Assembly: GCA_023213395.1 (NCBI GenBank)
Contig: CM041465.1
Location: 212,667,741 to 212,731,740, forward strand
Direction: 5' to 3'
DNA from: Cycas panzhihuaensis
Lineage: Eukaryota; Cycadophyta
DNA length: 64,000 nucleotides
Part shown: positions 54,493 through 64,000 of the stretch, one piece after another
Numbering within the stretch: position 1 is the first letter of the stretch
Layout: every line of letters starts with the position of its first letter
The notes under the pieces: model-generated
Database searches by the model: none
The model's input: only the letters and a program-made list of their open reading frames with translations
Told to the model about the DNA's origin: nothing
Program-made: the position numbers and the translations under genes

Positions 54493-57060
54493 ATGGAAGG
54501 ATACCCTTCATATTAGGCTTATCATGCCTTTGCTTCGGGAGCTCATGAGTTCCCCACCTCCTTTCTAGGGTCAACCCAAGAGGGTGATGATCCTATTTAT
54601 TATCTGGGTGATCAAAATCATCCACTTTATGCCCACACCTCTACTCATGGAGTAGAGGTCTCATCTTCTCTTGAGACTTATCACCCAGGTGGTGATTCTT
54701 TTGAGGAGTTCCCTGAGGGGTCTACTTCATTTGAGGTCCCATCTACCTCCTAAGATCAAGTGGATACCCCTCCTACTGATATGATTGAATCTCTTAACGA
54801 GTGTTTTTGTGCCACTCATCTTCAGTCACATCCTAGATGGTTTGAAGATGTCTTACGTAGTGGAGCACCCTCCTCATTCATGCCTGTCCCATCATCTTCA
54901 TCCGCATCTATGCCACCCATAACAAGCAATCCCTTTGTGCCTATGCATTCGTCCCACTCGATCTCTACATCTATCTTGGGGACGTCTATTGCACCTTCTA
55001 TTTGTCATCATGGTCTTAGCTCTTCGGGACCCTCTCATGGTATGTCTTTCTCTGAGCTTAAGGTTAGCATACCTTTCTCTAGTCAAGCTAATATGCCACT
55101 TCCTAATGTGGTGCATGCATTTCCTAGTAGGTCTAGAGGTCCTACTAGCACCCCTACTACTAGTCACGTGGGATCCGCTCCCACGTATACTCAAATCGAA
55201 CCTAATGTCCCTTCTCTTTATGTACCCCCAAGCTATACATCTTAGCCTTCGGGGCATGGTAAAGGGAACCATATTCTGGCTTATGGGGTGGACCCGTTAC
55301 ATCCATATGGGGTTGTGCCACCTACGGGTGGCTCATATGAACAAAACCCAGATCCTTACCCTTCCTTTCCAACGTCTTGTGTAGTTTCTTATATTGCGCC
55401 TTTGTAAGGAAACCAAACTTCCTTTTAAGATGCTTACCCTTAAGTTCCTTTTTAGCAGGGGATATTTCCTCAAGGAGGGATGGGCCTCTCATCCCCATCT
55501 GTTCCTTGCCCATTACCTTCCACATCATTTATCAATCCTATGACCCAGGCGAGGGCACATCCCTTCATGGATTATAGATCGACACCATTATTTATTGAGG
55601 TGTTAAGAACCAATTTGCCGCCTCATCCCCCTGAAGTTCCTAAGTTTGATGGAACTTCATCACAGGATCCAACAGAGCAGGTCTGTAATTTCTCTATGGC
55701 ATGCATAGACTACTGGGCCTATGACCACATACTAATGAAATTATTTCCACGATCTCTACAAGGCAATGCCCTTAAATGGTTTTATCGCCTGCCTGCCCAG
55801 TCTATTTTCTCATTCCAATAACTTGTGGATGAGTTCATCAACTATTTTGATGTGGTTCGCCCATTCAAAAGTGGAATGAAATCCCTTCTTTCACTTAAAC
55901 AAGGTCACGATGAGATCAGTCATGACTTTATGCGGCGATTTCATGACCTCCTCCATTCCACTAAGGCTACTTTGCCTGAGGAATTGAAGAGGGATCTCTT
56001 CATTAATGCACTTCGCCCTGAGGTCCATGTGGAAGTCCTTAAGATGGAGGCAACCATATATGATTCCGCTATCACAAAGTGCTTAGCGCTTGAGGCTATT
56101 GAGATCTAGGTTGGACTCAAGAAGCCTCTTAAGCCCTCACAACGATGTGAGGCACCATCCCAAACCAAAGAAACCAAACTGCAGCAACCCTCTAGGTCCT
56201 CTTCTCATCCGATTGAGAAGACCCTAGACCTGCTTACTTCTGCTATACATTCATTCGAATGTATGATGAAGGAACTTAAGCTTCAAGCTTCTTCATCACC
56301 AACTTCCAACAAACAAATCCAAAAAGCCATTCAAGCCACTCCCCCTAAAGGTGGTAATACCCAATCCTCTCAAGCAAGGAAGCTAGATTCTTTGCTTAAG
56401 AAGAAGTGGTGTTCCGTTCATGGGGAGTGTTTCCATGATAACTCATGTTGTTGAGCTCAGCATCTTAGGGATGCCCCACAACATGACTCATCTCCTAAAT
56501 GTGCCTCAAGGCCCAACCTAGACTAACCGATCCATAAGGATCCATTCCCTAAGCATGGGGAGCATGATCATAACACTCAACCCAAGAACAACCGGAACCG
56601 GGAAAGATCTTTGAATTCCCGTCCTTCACACGGTAAAGAGAAGGGCACTTGGGATTCATCTTCTTCCTCACGTTCCCCTGACCGTCGTACTCCTTCACCT
56701 TCGTGGTCCCAGAATAAGGGAAAGAAGGTGATCCAAATGCTTGAGGCCACCCCCTTATATGCCCTAACTTGGTCTTAAGCTGCTAAAGAGGTAATTGGCA
56801 CCTCTTCTTTTGCTCCACACTCTAATCCTCTTCCAGAAACCTCCCTTGAAGATGTTTCGTTACTTCCCAAGAATATTCTCGTTTGTCCAGGTCACTACGA
56901 TTTTAGGAGAGCCCTTCCTCAACTCACAGTGAAGGGGAAGGCCTTTTTTGTTGTCGATGAGCTTTGTACTATGGCCACCGGGATGTCCATTATAGACATC
57001 TTGAGAAGTTGACCTAAACAACAGACACTCCTTTTGGAAGCTTTAGGGTTGGGTGACGCG
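54493..57060 (+). pseudogene. E6 gag pseudogene (Tat-type)
   Basis: ATG 54493 gives MEGYPSY, a stop, then AYHAFASGAHEFPTSF in parallel with E7. 54760-55245 is the Ser/Pro-rich half (SSSGPSHGMSFSELKVSIPF). The capsid from 55565 reads MDYRSTPLFIEVLRTNLPP, PEVPKFDGTSSQDP, GNALKWFYRLPAQSIFSFQ-stop-LVDEFINYFDVV, DFMRRFHDLLHSTKATLPEE. The zinc finger (about 56404-56450) is KKWCSVHGECFHDNSCC. It ends through VCPGHYDFRRALPQ and MSIIDILRS-stop. About ten stops. Confidence 0.88.
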
Positions 57061-57197
57061 CTCGTTCATGCTTTGGGTATCACCCAAAGTAATGAGCCTG
57101 TCATTTCCTTTGACCCTAAGGATCTTCCCCCCGCTTATGAAAGGGAACACTAGTGGAACTTCCCTTTCGCCATCACTATTGACACACCAGACTGTAC
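57061..57197 (+). pseudogene. E6 protease, first part (split by E8)
   Basis: ISFDPKDLPPAYEREH-stop, then NFPFAITIDTPDC, the strand before the active site. It is cut at the E8 target TGTAC (57193-57197) and resumes at 62511. Confidence 0.8.
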
Positions 57198-57830
57198 TGT
57201 TGGATATTGTAACAACAATTATAGGGCTACAATTTTGGCATGTTTTCAGCATGGTTTCCCCTCCTAATCTTTCTCGGGGGGTTCCATAAGGTGAGCCCCT
57301 TGGGGTATGGGGGGAATGGAACGCTCCCTGCTAAGAGAGGGTTCAAGGGCGATAGACCCTGACCCAAAAAATTAGCCTTGTAAACCTTATTAAATTGTAA
57401 AGAGAATCAAGGTTATTTGATACAAATACCCTAGATTCTATGGTTGAGATTTATGCCTTGGATGTTCCTCTCATATAGCCTATTTTAGGGCTTTTCTTAT
57501 TATGTTGTAATGTAATACAATGTACTGTGATGAGGGCGACAGTTGGTTGTTGTTCCTGAGAGCACTATGTAACTGAGATGTATTGTTTCTCCATTCTACA
57601 ACAATAAAGATTGATACCTTTCCTGTATGGATATTTCCCTAGCACACTGTTAGGGTTTTACCACGTTATATCGGGTGCATATGTGATATTTAGCTTTCAT
57701 TTTCATGTGATTGTATAATCTCTAATTTTAGAACTTGTATGTAATTTTAAGTTTTGATTTCTATAAATAGTTACAAGAATGTAATAGATCTTGGTGGAGG
57801 TTAAAAGGTTGGGACCTTGTATTCTTAACA
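57198..57830 (+). repeat. E8 5' LTR
   Basis: 633 bp, TGTTGGATATTG...ATTCTTAACA. It carries a worn version of the hairpin cluster better preserved in the 3' LTR, and TATAAATAG near 57767. Confidence 0.92.
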
Positions 57831-57832
57831 AG

Positions 57833-57844
57833 TGGTATCAGAGC
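57833..57844 (+). other. E8 primer-binding site
   Basis: TGGTATCAGAGC two bases after the LTR. Confidence 0.93.
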
Positions 57845-57901
57845 CACTCTTTTTCTTGTAGTGAGTTTATGAAGGTTTTGGTGTTAGCTTTTCTACACCA
57901 A

Positions 57902-58665
57902 ATGGCGAAACTAGCAGGTGCAAAGTTTGAGGTGGAGAAATTTAGTGGCAAGAACAACTTCGAGTTGTGGAAGCTAAAAGCGCATGATATTCTTGTACAT
58001 CAGGGTTTGTATAAAGCCCTTGGAGGTAAACCGAAGAAACCTACAGGGATGGACGATGATGAATGGGATGACTTAGACAAAAAAGCACTTAGCACAATAC
58101 GATTATACTTGGCAGATGAAGTCTTGTTTAACATTGCATGGGAGGAGACAACAGCAAGATTATGGACCCAATTGGAAGGCCTATATATGACCAAATCAAT
58201 AATGAATTGAATCTACCTAAAGAGGCAACTGTACTCATTACAGATGAAGAAAGGTACAAAAATTACTAACCATTTAATTTTTTTTAATACTCTTATTTGT
58301 TAGTTGACTAGTATCGATGTTAAAATTGAGGATGAGGATAAGGTTGTTATCTTGTTATGCTCATTGCCCGAATCCTGAGATAATATTGTCATCTTAATTA
58401 GTTTTAGCACTATAGATGTATTGGATTATGATTCTGTTGTGAGTGCTTTACTAATAGAAGAAGTGCGGAGGAAATCTAGTTTGGAAACCTCCACACCAGA
58501 AGCCATGACACTAAAGGGTAGAACTTTTGAGAGAGGACAAAATTCCAGGGATACATCGAGGTCTGAGTCAAAGAGCAAAAAGAGTAAGCTCAGGTGTTGG
58601 CATTGTAATAAGACTGGTCACCTAAAGAAGGATTGTTACAAAAGGAAGGAGTTCCAGAAAAAGTA
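57902..58665 (+). pseudogene. E8 gag pseudogene
   Basis: Start ATG 57902 (MAKLAGAKFEVEKFSGKNNF). Motifs: ELWKLKAHDILVHQGLYKAL, DDDEWDDLDKKALSTIRLYL, TARLWTQLEGLYMTKSIMN-stop, IYLKRQLYSLQMKKGTKI and VILLCSLPES-stop. The CCHC knuckle CWHCNKTGHLKKDC (about 58591-58635) is fully intact, preceded by a Lys/Ser-rich basic stretch. There are several stops at 58208-58390 and a TAA at 58663; all pieces remain in one frame. Confidence 0.88.
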
Positions 58666-60060
58666 AGATCCTGCCAAGGAGGCGAATCAGGTGGAGTCAA
58701 ATCAATGTATGGATGATGATGTCTTAGTCGCTTGTAATGTTTCTCATTATCACCATGACTGGTTATTAGATTTAGGTGCTTCGCACCACATGTATCCACA
58801 TGAGAGTTGGTTCTCATCATACCAACCTCTTGATGGTGGTGATGTGCTTATGGGAAATGAAGTTTTTTGTAAGATAACGGGCATTGGTAGCATCAGAATT
58901 AAGATGTTCGATGGGGTAGTCAAAACATTAACTGAGGTTAGACATGTACCTGATTTGAAAAAGAATCTGATTTCCTTGGGTGAATTAGATTCGGGTGGTT
59001 TTAAGCATACAGGTAATGAAGGAGTCCTAAAGGTGTCAAAGGGCACCTTGGTTGTTATGAAAGCCTTAAAGAAAGGAAATTTTTACATTTTAGTGGGAAG
59101 TACAGATTTCATCCAAGCAGCTACATCATCAAAGACTGTAGAAGATCTAGATCAGTTATGGCATCAGAGACTTGGGCACATGAGTGAGAGAGGACTTAAG
59201 GTGCTAATAAACTGTAAGTTGCTTCCTAACTTACAGATTTCAGACTTGGCTTTCTATAAACATTATGTTTTTGGAAAATGGTGTAGACTCAGGTTTAAAG
59301 TAGGGAGTCACACTAGTAAAGGCATTATGGATTACATACATTCAGATGTATGGGGACTAGCCCCTAAAATATCTTATGGAGGATCATTGTATTTTGTCAC
59401 ATTTATAGATGATTACTCTAGGAAGGTATAGGTCTATTTTTTGAAAAGAAAATCTGAAGTGTTTAATATGTTTAAGTAGTTCAAGGCTTTAGTTGAGAAC
59501 AGTACTGATAAGACAATCAAATGTTTAAGAACTGACAATGGAGGTGAGTTCAACTCCTTGGGGTTTGAGAACTATTGTAGAGAAGCTGGGATTAAAAGAC
59601 ATAAGACCACTAGCTATACTCCACAGTAAAATGACATTGCTGAGTGCATGAATAGGACACTCTTGGAAAGAGCAAGTAGCATGCTAAGTAATATAGGAGT
59701 AGAGCAGGGCTTGTGGGCAGAAGCTGTTCAAACAACTTACTATCTGGTAAACAAGCCACGATCACTTACAATAGATTGCAAGATTCCTGAAGAGGTATGT
59801 ACTGGACATCCATATGATTATTCAAATTTAAAGTTTTTGGTTGTGATGCTTATGCCTGGACTGACAAAAGTAAACGTTCAAAGTTAGACCCAAAATCCAA
59901 GAGATATATCTTTAGTGGTTATGGTGATAAGGATGGTGTGAAGCGATATAGGCTGTGGGATCCTACTACCCACAAAATCACCATTAACAGAGATGTTGTA
60001 TTTGATGAATTTCTCCTTATAAAATCAAATAGTAGAGAAGTTAAAATGAAATAGGAGTAG
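58666..60060 (+). pseudogene. E8 protease and integrase pseudogene
   Basis: Same frame as gag; 58691-59431 is open for 246 codons. Protease: WLLDLGASHHMYPHESWF (DSGAS changed to DLGAS) and VRHVPDLKKNLISLGEL. Pre-integrase: DQLWHQRLGHMSERGLKVL. Integrase: FVTFIDDYSRKV-stop (first Asp), CLRTDNGGEFNSLGF (second Asp codon 59534), YTPQ-stop-NDIAECMNRTLL (Glu codon 59642); Asp and Glu are 35 residues apart. The CX2C of the zinc block is lost (YKHYVF for C..C). Then WAEAVQTTYYLVNKPRS, and frameshifts after about 59830. Confidence 0.9.
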
Positions 60061-61040
60061 CAAGCTGAACATCAACAAGTCAAGTTTGAAATGCAACCAT
60101 CTGTGGAATCAAAAGAGCATGAAGATCTCTTTGAAGATGAATCAGTAGCAGATTCACAGGAGTATGTGGACACTCCTCTACCAATAGTTAGAAGATCTAC
60201 ATGAGTTAGTCATCCACCTGACAGGTACATCCCTTCTATTTCTATTACTTTGGGTTCTAATGATGGTGAGCCCACATGTTATTGGGAAGCAGTAGATGAT
60301 ATCCATGGTGAGAAGTGGATAAGGGCTATGTAGGAAGAGATAGATGTTTTAAAGAAAAATAATTTATGGGACTTGGTAGAACATCCACATGGCAGGAAGA
60401 CTGTTGGTTGCAGGTGGGTTTTCAAAAAGAAAATAGATGTTGATGCAAAGGTTAATAAATATAGGGCAAGACTGGTGGCTAAAGGTTTTTCAAAGAAAGC
60501 AGGTATTGGCTTTCATGAGATCTTTTCACCAGTTGTCAAACTTGTTTCAATTCGAGTGTTGTTAGCATTAGTAGCTTCTCTCAATTTGGAGTTGGAGCAG
60601 TTAGATGTAAAAATAACTTTTCTACATGGAGATTTAGATGAGGAGATCTATATGGATTAACTAGAAGGGTTTGTATAAGATGGTAGGAAAAGACTTGTTT
60701 ACAGGTTCAGGAAATCATTGTATGGCCTGAAACAATCACCTAGGCAGTGGTACAAGAAGTTTGATGCCTTTATGGAGAGCTAAAATTTCAAAATAAGTGA
60801 GTATGATCATTATGTTTACTTTAAATTTATGGATAATGGCTTATTCATTATCTTGGTGTTATATGTTGATAACATACTAGTAGCAAGCAAGAGCATGGAA
60901 GAAATCAATAAGCTAAAGGCTCAATTGGCTAGGACTTTTGATATGAAGGATCTAGGAGCTGCAAAATAAATCTTAGGCATGGACATACACAGAGACAGGA
61001 AAATGGTAAGCTATGGTTATCACAGCAGAAATATGTAGAG
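60061..61040 (+). pseudogene. E8 reverse transcriptase pseudogene
   Basis: Open at 60373-60660: HGRKTVGCRWVFKKKIDVDA, YRARLVAKGFSKKAGIGFHE, FSPVVKLVSIRVLLALVA and EQLDVKITFLHGDLDEEIYM (first Asp). LYGLKQSPRQWYKKFDAFM follows, then FIILVLYVDNILVASKSMEE at about 60841-60900, where the YVDD motif has become YVDN. FDMKDLGAAK-stop-ILGMDI ends the domain. Polymerase activity is lost. Confidence 0.88.
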
Positions 61041-61824
61041 AAGGTGCTAACTAGGTTTGGTATGGCAAATGTGAAACCAGTGAGTATCCCATTAGCTTCC
61101 CACTTTAAGCTTTCTTCGAATATGAGTCCTAGTAGTGAAGAAGAAAAGGCTTATATGTCTCATGTGCCTTATGCCAGTGCAGTAGGAAGTTTCATGTGTG
61201 CCATGGTATGTACAAGACCTAATATTTCACATGCAGTTAGTGTAGTGAGCAAGTTTATGGCAAATCCAGGAAAGGAACATTGGGCTGCAGTGAAATGGGT
61301 GCTTTAGTATTTAAGAGGTACTAGTGACTACTGTATCAACTTTGGAGGTATATGTAATCAGGTTTGTGGATATATTGATTCAGACTTTGCAAGAGATTTA
61401 GACAAAGGAAGGCCTACTTTAGGTTGTGTTTTTACTATTGCAAATGGTCCAGTTAGTTAGATGTCTAAATTGCAAAGCACAATTGTACTATCAACCACGG
61501 AAGTTGAATATATTACTACAACACATGCTTGTAAAGAAGTAATCTGGTTATAGTCTATTGGTTGAGCTTGGAAGGAGACAGAAAAATGTAAAGGTATTTT
61601 GTGATAGTCAAAGTACTATTTACCTAGCTAAGAATCCAACTTATCATAGTAGAACAAAGCATATTGCTCTTAAGTACCATTTTGTTAGACAGGTTGTAGA
61701 AGCAGGTGGAGTGGCACTTGATAAGATTCACACCAATTGGAATTGTGTTAATATATTCACAAAACTAGTACCATTAGAGAAGTTCAAATGGTGTTTAACT
61801 TCTCTTAGCTTGCAGAAAAGATGA
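61041..61824 (+). pseudogene. E8 RT connection and RNase H pseudogene
   Basis: MLTRFGMANVKPVSIPLASH, AYMSHVPYASAVGSFMCAMV, CTRPNISHAVSVVSKFMANP and GKEHWAAVKWVL. RNase H: VCGYIDSDFARDLDKGRPTL, stop, SKLQSTIVLSTTEVEYITTT (Glu), then after a frame change VFCDSQSTIYLAKNPTYHSR, TKHIALKYHFVRQVVEAGGV and NIFTKLVPLEKFKW, ending SLSLQKR and a stop at 61822. The catalytic residues are mostly present but the frame is broken twice. Confidence 0.87.
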
Positions 61825-61860
61825 TGAAGAGTCCAGGAAAGGTACCGGGTAATTGTTGTC

Positions 61861-61871
61861 AAGGTGGGGAT
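61861..61871 (+). other. E8 polypurine tract
   Basis: AAGGTGGGGAT directly before the 3' LTR. Confidence 0.85.
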
Positions 61872-62505
61872 TATTGGATATTACGACAACAATTATGGGG
61901 CTAAAATGTTGGCATGTTTTCAGCGCAGTTTCCCCCCTAATCTTTCTCGAGGGGTTCCAAGGGGGGCGAGAGCCTCCCTTGGCCAGGGGGTGGAATGCCC
62001 CCCCACTAAGAGGGGGTTTGGGGGCGATAGCCCCCGACCCAAAGAATTAGCCCTGTAAACCTTATTAAATTATAAAGAGAATAAGGGTCATTCAATACAA
62101 ATACCCTAGATTCTATGGTTGAGATTTATGCCTTGGATGTTCCTCTCATGTAGCCCATTTTAGGGCTTTTCTTATTATGTTGTAATGTAATGCAATGTAC
62201 TGTGATGAGGGCGGCGACTGGTTGTTGTTCCTAAGAGCACTCTGTAACTGAGATGTATTGTTTCTCCATTCTACAGCAATAAAGATCGATACCTTTCCTG
62301 TGTGGATGTTTCCCTAGCACACTGCTAGGGTTTTACCATGTTATATTCGGTGTATATGTGATGTTTAGCTTTCATTTTCATGTTATTATATAATCTCTGA
62401 TTTTAGAACTTGCATGTAATTTTAAGTTTCGATTTCTGTAACTAGTTGCAGGAATGCAATAGATCTTGGTGGCGGTTAAAGGATTGGGACCTTATATTCT
62501 CAACA
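61872..62505 (+). repeat. E8 3' LTR
   Basis: 634 bp, TATTGGATATTAC...ATTCTCAACA (terminal TG decayed to TA). It is colinear with the 5' LTR. Short frames at 61853-62058 inside it are incidental. Confidence 0.92.
61957..62035 (+). other. Hairpin cluster in the E8 LTR
   Basis: CCAAGGGGGGC (61957-61967) pairs with GCCTCCCTTGG (61972-61982) around a GAGA tetraloop: 11 pairs, one of them G-U. GGGGGC (62020-62025) pairs with GCCCCC (62030-62035) around GATA. Between them GGGGG and CCCCC can pair around TGGAATG. In the 5' LTR all three are partly decayed. In RNA these would be very stable. Confidence 0.7.
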
Positions 62506-62510
62506 TGTAC

Positions 62511-62890
62511 CTTGCGAAGGGCCATTGTCAATAATGGTTCTTCCGTTTATGCCATGCCCTTGCGTGCTATGCAAGAGCTTAGCATTTCTACCCTGGAACC
62601 TATTCCATGGTGATGCTAAAGCTATGACAATAATGAAAAGACTCCATTGGGATATGTTTCGATTCCACTTACTCTCGAGGGCAAGATTGTCCTCGCTAAC
62701 ATTGTAGTCCTTGACGTGGACATCGACTACAATCTTCTTTTGGGTCGACCATGGCTCAATCAGATGGAATCCATGTGTTCGACCTGCTAGGGGCAACTTA
62801 ATTTCGTCCACGATGGATGAATGAGGGTTGTTTCCCACGAACGACCACCTGTTAAACAAACTCATCCTACCAACCAAGCAACCATGGTCA
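62511..62890 (+). pseudogene. E6 protease, second part
   Basis: It resumes directly after the E8 target repeat: RRAIVNNGSSVYAMPLRAMQ (the active-site Asp is now Asn; E7 has DNGSS here), TLEPIPW-stop, PLGYVSIPLTLEGKIVL, VLDVDIDYNLLLGRPWLNQM, then a Cys/stop region and FVHDG-stop-MRVVSHERPP. Confidence 0.82.
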
Positions 62891-63620
62891 TATGAAAGGG
62901 GACAAAGGCCCTTCTACTCATGCCTCAGCTTGCTCCATCGGTATACCTGATTCATCCTATTTTAAAGAAGATCCTGCATCTTCTTCCTTTAGCCTTACTT
63001 GCTTTGCTCCTATTAGTGTCAGGAGCTATGGGTACCTCGCCTTGTTTAGTGACGACGAGTCCTATGGCGAGGATGAGAACTTTCCTGACCCTGTCTCCTT
63101 CCTCCGCACTAGTAGGAGGCACCCTTCCTGTTCTAGGTCCCAACCTAGAACTCCTCTTATTGGAGAAACTAGTCATCCCCTTGTGTCACATGTCATTGCA
63201 TGCATTGATCCACAGGTCCTTGATTCTTCCTCTCCATCACCCCTTGCAGGTGATGGCCTTGAGGAACTTCCTTTTGCTCCTTATGAGGAGTCCCTTCTTG
63301 ACTCTTCTTTGGAGTCCTTTGAGGATGTTGAGCATCCTACTGACCATCGTAGTTCCGTTGATCTGACTTCCTCCATCACCTCATCTATTCGAAGTAAGGT
63401 CATCCACGGGGTGGATTGTTTCGAAGATGATGAGACGTTGCTCAAGCACTTAGCAGGCTCTGTGCCTAACTTTTCTTCTGGTCACTATAGGCTTGGCCAC
63501 TAGAAGGTCTTGGCAATTGGGTCCACACTCGCTGACCTAATTCCATCCCCTATTCTGTCTCTTCCTGTTGACCTTGCCCCTCTCCATTTCGAGGAGGGGA
63601 ATGCCATGTGCATGGGGACT
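62891..63620 (+). pseudogene. E6 protease-RT linker region
   Basis: 62892-63503 is open for 203 codons: acidic and Ser/Pro-rich (LALFSDDESYGEDENFPDP, ESSLDSSLESFEDVEHPTD-like stretches) with no known fold. It ends in a TAG at 63501; the same frame resumes at 63510 with DLAPLHFEEGNAMCMGT. Long acidic spacers between protease and reverse transcriptase are common in Tat elements. E7 keeps only the first few dozen residues of an equivalent region. Confidence 0.65.
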
Positions 63621-64000
63621 ACCCAGGACGTAGTCCTAGCCCCGGGTAAGGTCATTAAGGTAGGGGCAGAATGCTCTCCTGATAAGGTTAGGGGGTATTC
63701 CCTTTTGTTCCAGGAGTTTCAGGATGTCTTTGCATGGGATTACTCTAATATGAAGGGAATTGATCCCTCCATTGTCACCAAAATCTCACTACCATTCCTG
63801 GCACCCGCCCCGTGTGCCAGAAACAACATCCTCTCCATCCTAAACTCTAGCCACTGTCAAAATGGAGGTTGAGAAACTTTTGGATGCTGGACTCATTACT
63901 TCTATCGACTACCCCAAATGGGTGTCCAACATCATCCCCATTGCTAAAAAGAACAGGACCATCTAGATATGTGTTGATTTCCGTGATATCAATAATACGT
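63621..64000 (+). pseudogene. E6 reverse transcriptase, N-terminal part (cut by window end)
   Basis: LAPGKVIKVGAECSPDKVRG, LLFQEFQDVFAWDYSNMKGI and DPSIVTKISL lead into RT. A change of frame in the CARNNILSIL stretch is followed by KMEVEKLLDAGLITSIDYPK, WVSNIIPIAKKNRTI-stop and CVDFRDIN. This is the standard gypsy RT entry ('EV.KLL.AG.I.......WVSN.V.V.KKNGK.R.CVD.RDLN'). The Arg or Gln before CVDF is a stop. The catalytic YVDD-type motif lies beyond the window. Confidence 0.85.

Larger units (their letters stand above)
57198..62505 (+). mobile_element. E8: complete Tnt1/Tork-like Ty1/copia retrotransposon inside E6
   Basis: LTRs at 57198-57830 and 61872-62505, target duplication TGTAC on both sides (57193-57197, 62506-62510), Met-tRNA primer site and purine tract. 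The order gag, protease, integrase, reverse transcriptase, RNase H and the motif set (gag 'YLK.QLYSL.M..GT', GHMSERGL, CTRPNISHAV, GKEHW.AVKW) match the Tnt1/Tork lineage. 5.3 kb, close to full length. Broken by about 20 stops and three frame changes. Confidence 0.93.
37894..64000 (+). mobile_element. E6: Tat-type Ty3/gypsy retrotransposon, interrupted by E7 and E8, runs off the right edge
   Basis: Its 5' LTR starts TGTTTCCCAGCTACC at 37894, is split at 39450 by E7, resumes at 53024 and ends ...CATCCA at 54232. Then come the primer site (54234), gag (54493), protease (split by E8 at 57197/62511), a long protease-RT linker, and the beginning of reverse transcriptase at the window edge. After removing E7 the LTR is about 2.77 kb. 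The gag CX2HX4HX4C finger and long LTR fit the Tat group. RNase H, integrase and 3' LTR are not visible. Confidence 0.85.

Noticed and set aside
54898-55384. Frames of 124-149 codons in other frames over E6 gag
   Set aside because: Out-of-frame shadows of the Ser/Pro-rich gag half that begins at 54760.
57833-57844. Met-tRNA-like motifs as tRNA genes
   Set aside because: TGGTATCAGAGC here and at 21907 are primer-binding sites next to LTR ends; no cloverleaf can be drawn.
62920-63366. 148-codon Leu-rich frame that could be a membrane protein
   Set aside because: It is a +1 shadow of the 203-codon linker frame at 62892-63503, which is in register with gag-protease order.

Overview
This is a plant nuclear window built almost entirely of decayed LTR retrotransposons. 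I see no intact host gene, rRNA, tRNA, CRISPR array or bacterial feature. It points to a plant because it holds Ty1/copia elements with initiator-Met primer sites, a Ty3/gypsy chromovirus, Tat-type Ty3/gypsy elements with a second RNase H and a plant-mobile-domain (PMD)-like antisense gene, and fragments of a plant-type SSRP1 gene and a choline/ethanolamine kinase gene. The species cannot be told from the sequence. Nearly every coding frame is broken, mostly by Trp or Gln codons turned into stops. That is the signature of old methylated DNA decaying by C-to-T change.

Layout, left half (AT-rich). 1-2545: 5' two thirds of a minus-strand copia element (E1). About 3990-4370: two SSRP1 fragments tail to tail. 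5090-6047: a lone copia LTR with primer site beside a truncated copia gag. About 7830-8385: a choline/ethanolamine kinase pseudogene. 9650-10215: a minisatellite rich in AGATCT. 10580-11620: remains of a gypsy-like gag. 13543-17460: a minus-strand copia pol (E2). 19866-20370: two short tandem arrays. 21090-21587 and 35702-36440 are the two halves of one purine-rich relic, split by a complete copia element (E3, 21593-35696, duplicated target CCAGA). E3 in turn holds a complete gypsy chromovirus between integrase and reverse transcriptase (E4, 26802-33232, duplicated target ATCAT).

Layout, right half (GC-richer from about 37.9 kb). 36538-37893: LTR, primer site and leader of another copia (E5), a relative of E3. 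Its leader is interrupted by a Tat-type gypsy element (E6) that starts at 37894 and leaves the window inside its reverse transcriptase. The 5' LTR of E6 is split by a complete relative (E7, 39451-53018, duplicated target CACAT), and its protease is split by a complete Tnt1/Tork-like copia (E8, 57198-62505, duplicated target TGTAC).

The most unusual part is E7. It keeps 2.6 kb LTRs, gag and protease but shows no recognisable reverse transcriptase or integrase. In their place is an antisense PMD-like gene with a credible spliced intron and a minus-strand TATA box, then a free-standing RNase HI frame with its own TATA box. The Tat LTR promoters also carry inverted telo-box motifs just upstream of the TATA box. 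All domain assignments are from reading the sequence; no database search was run.
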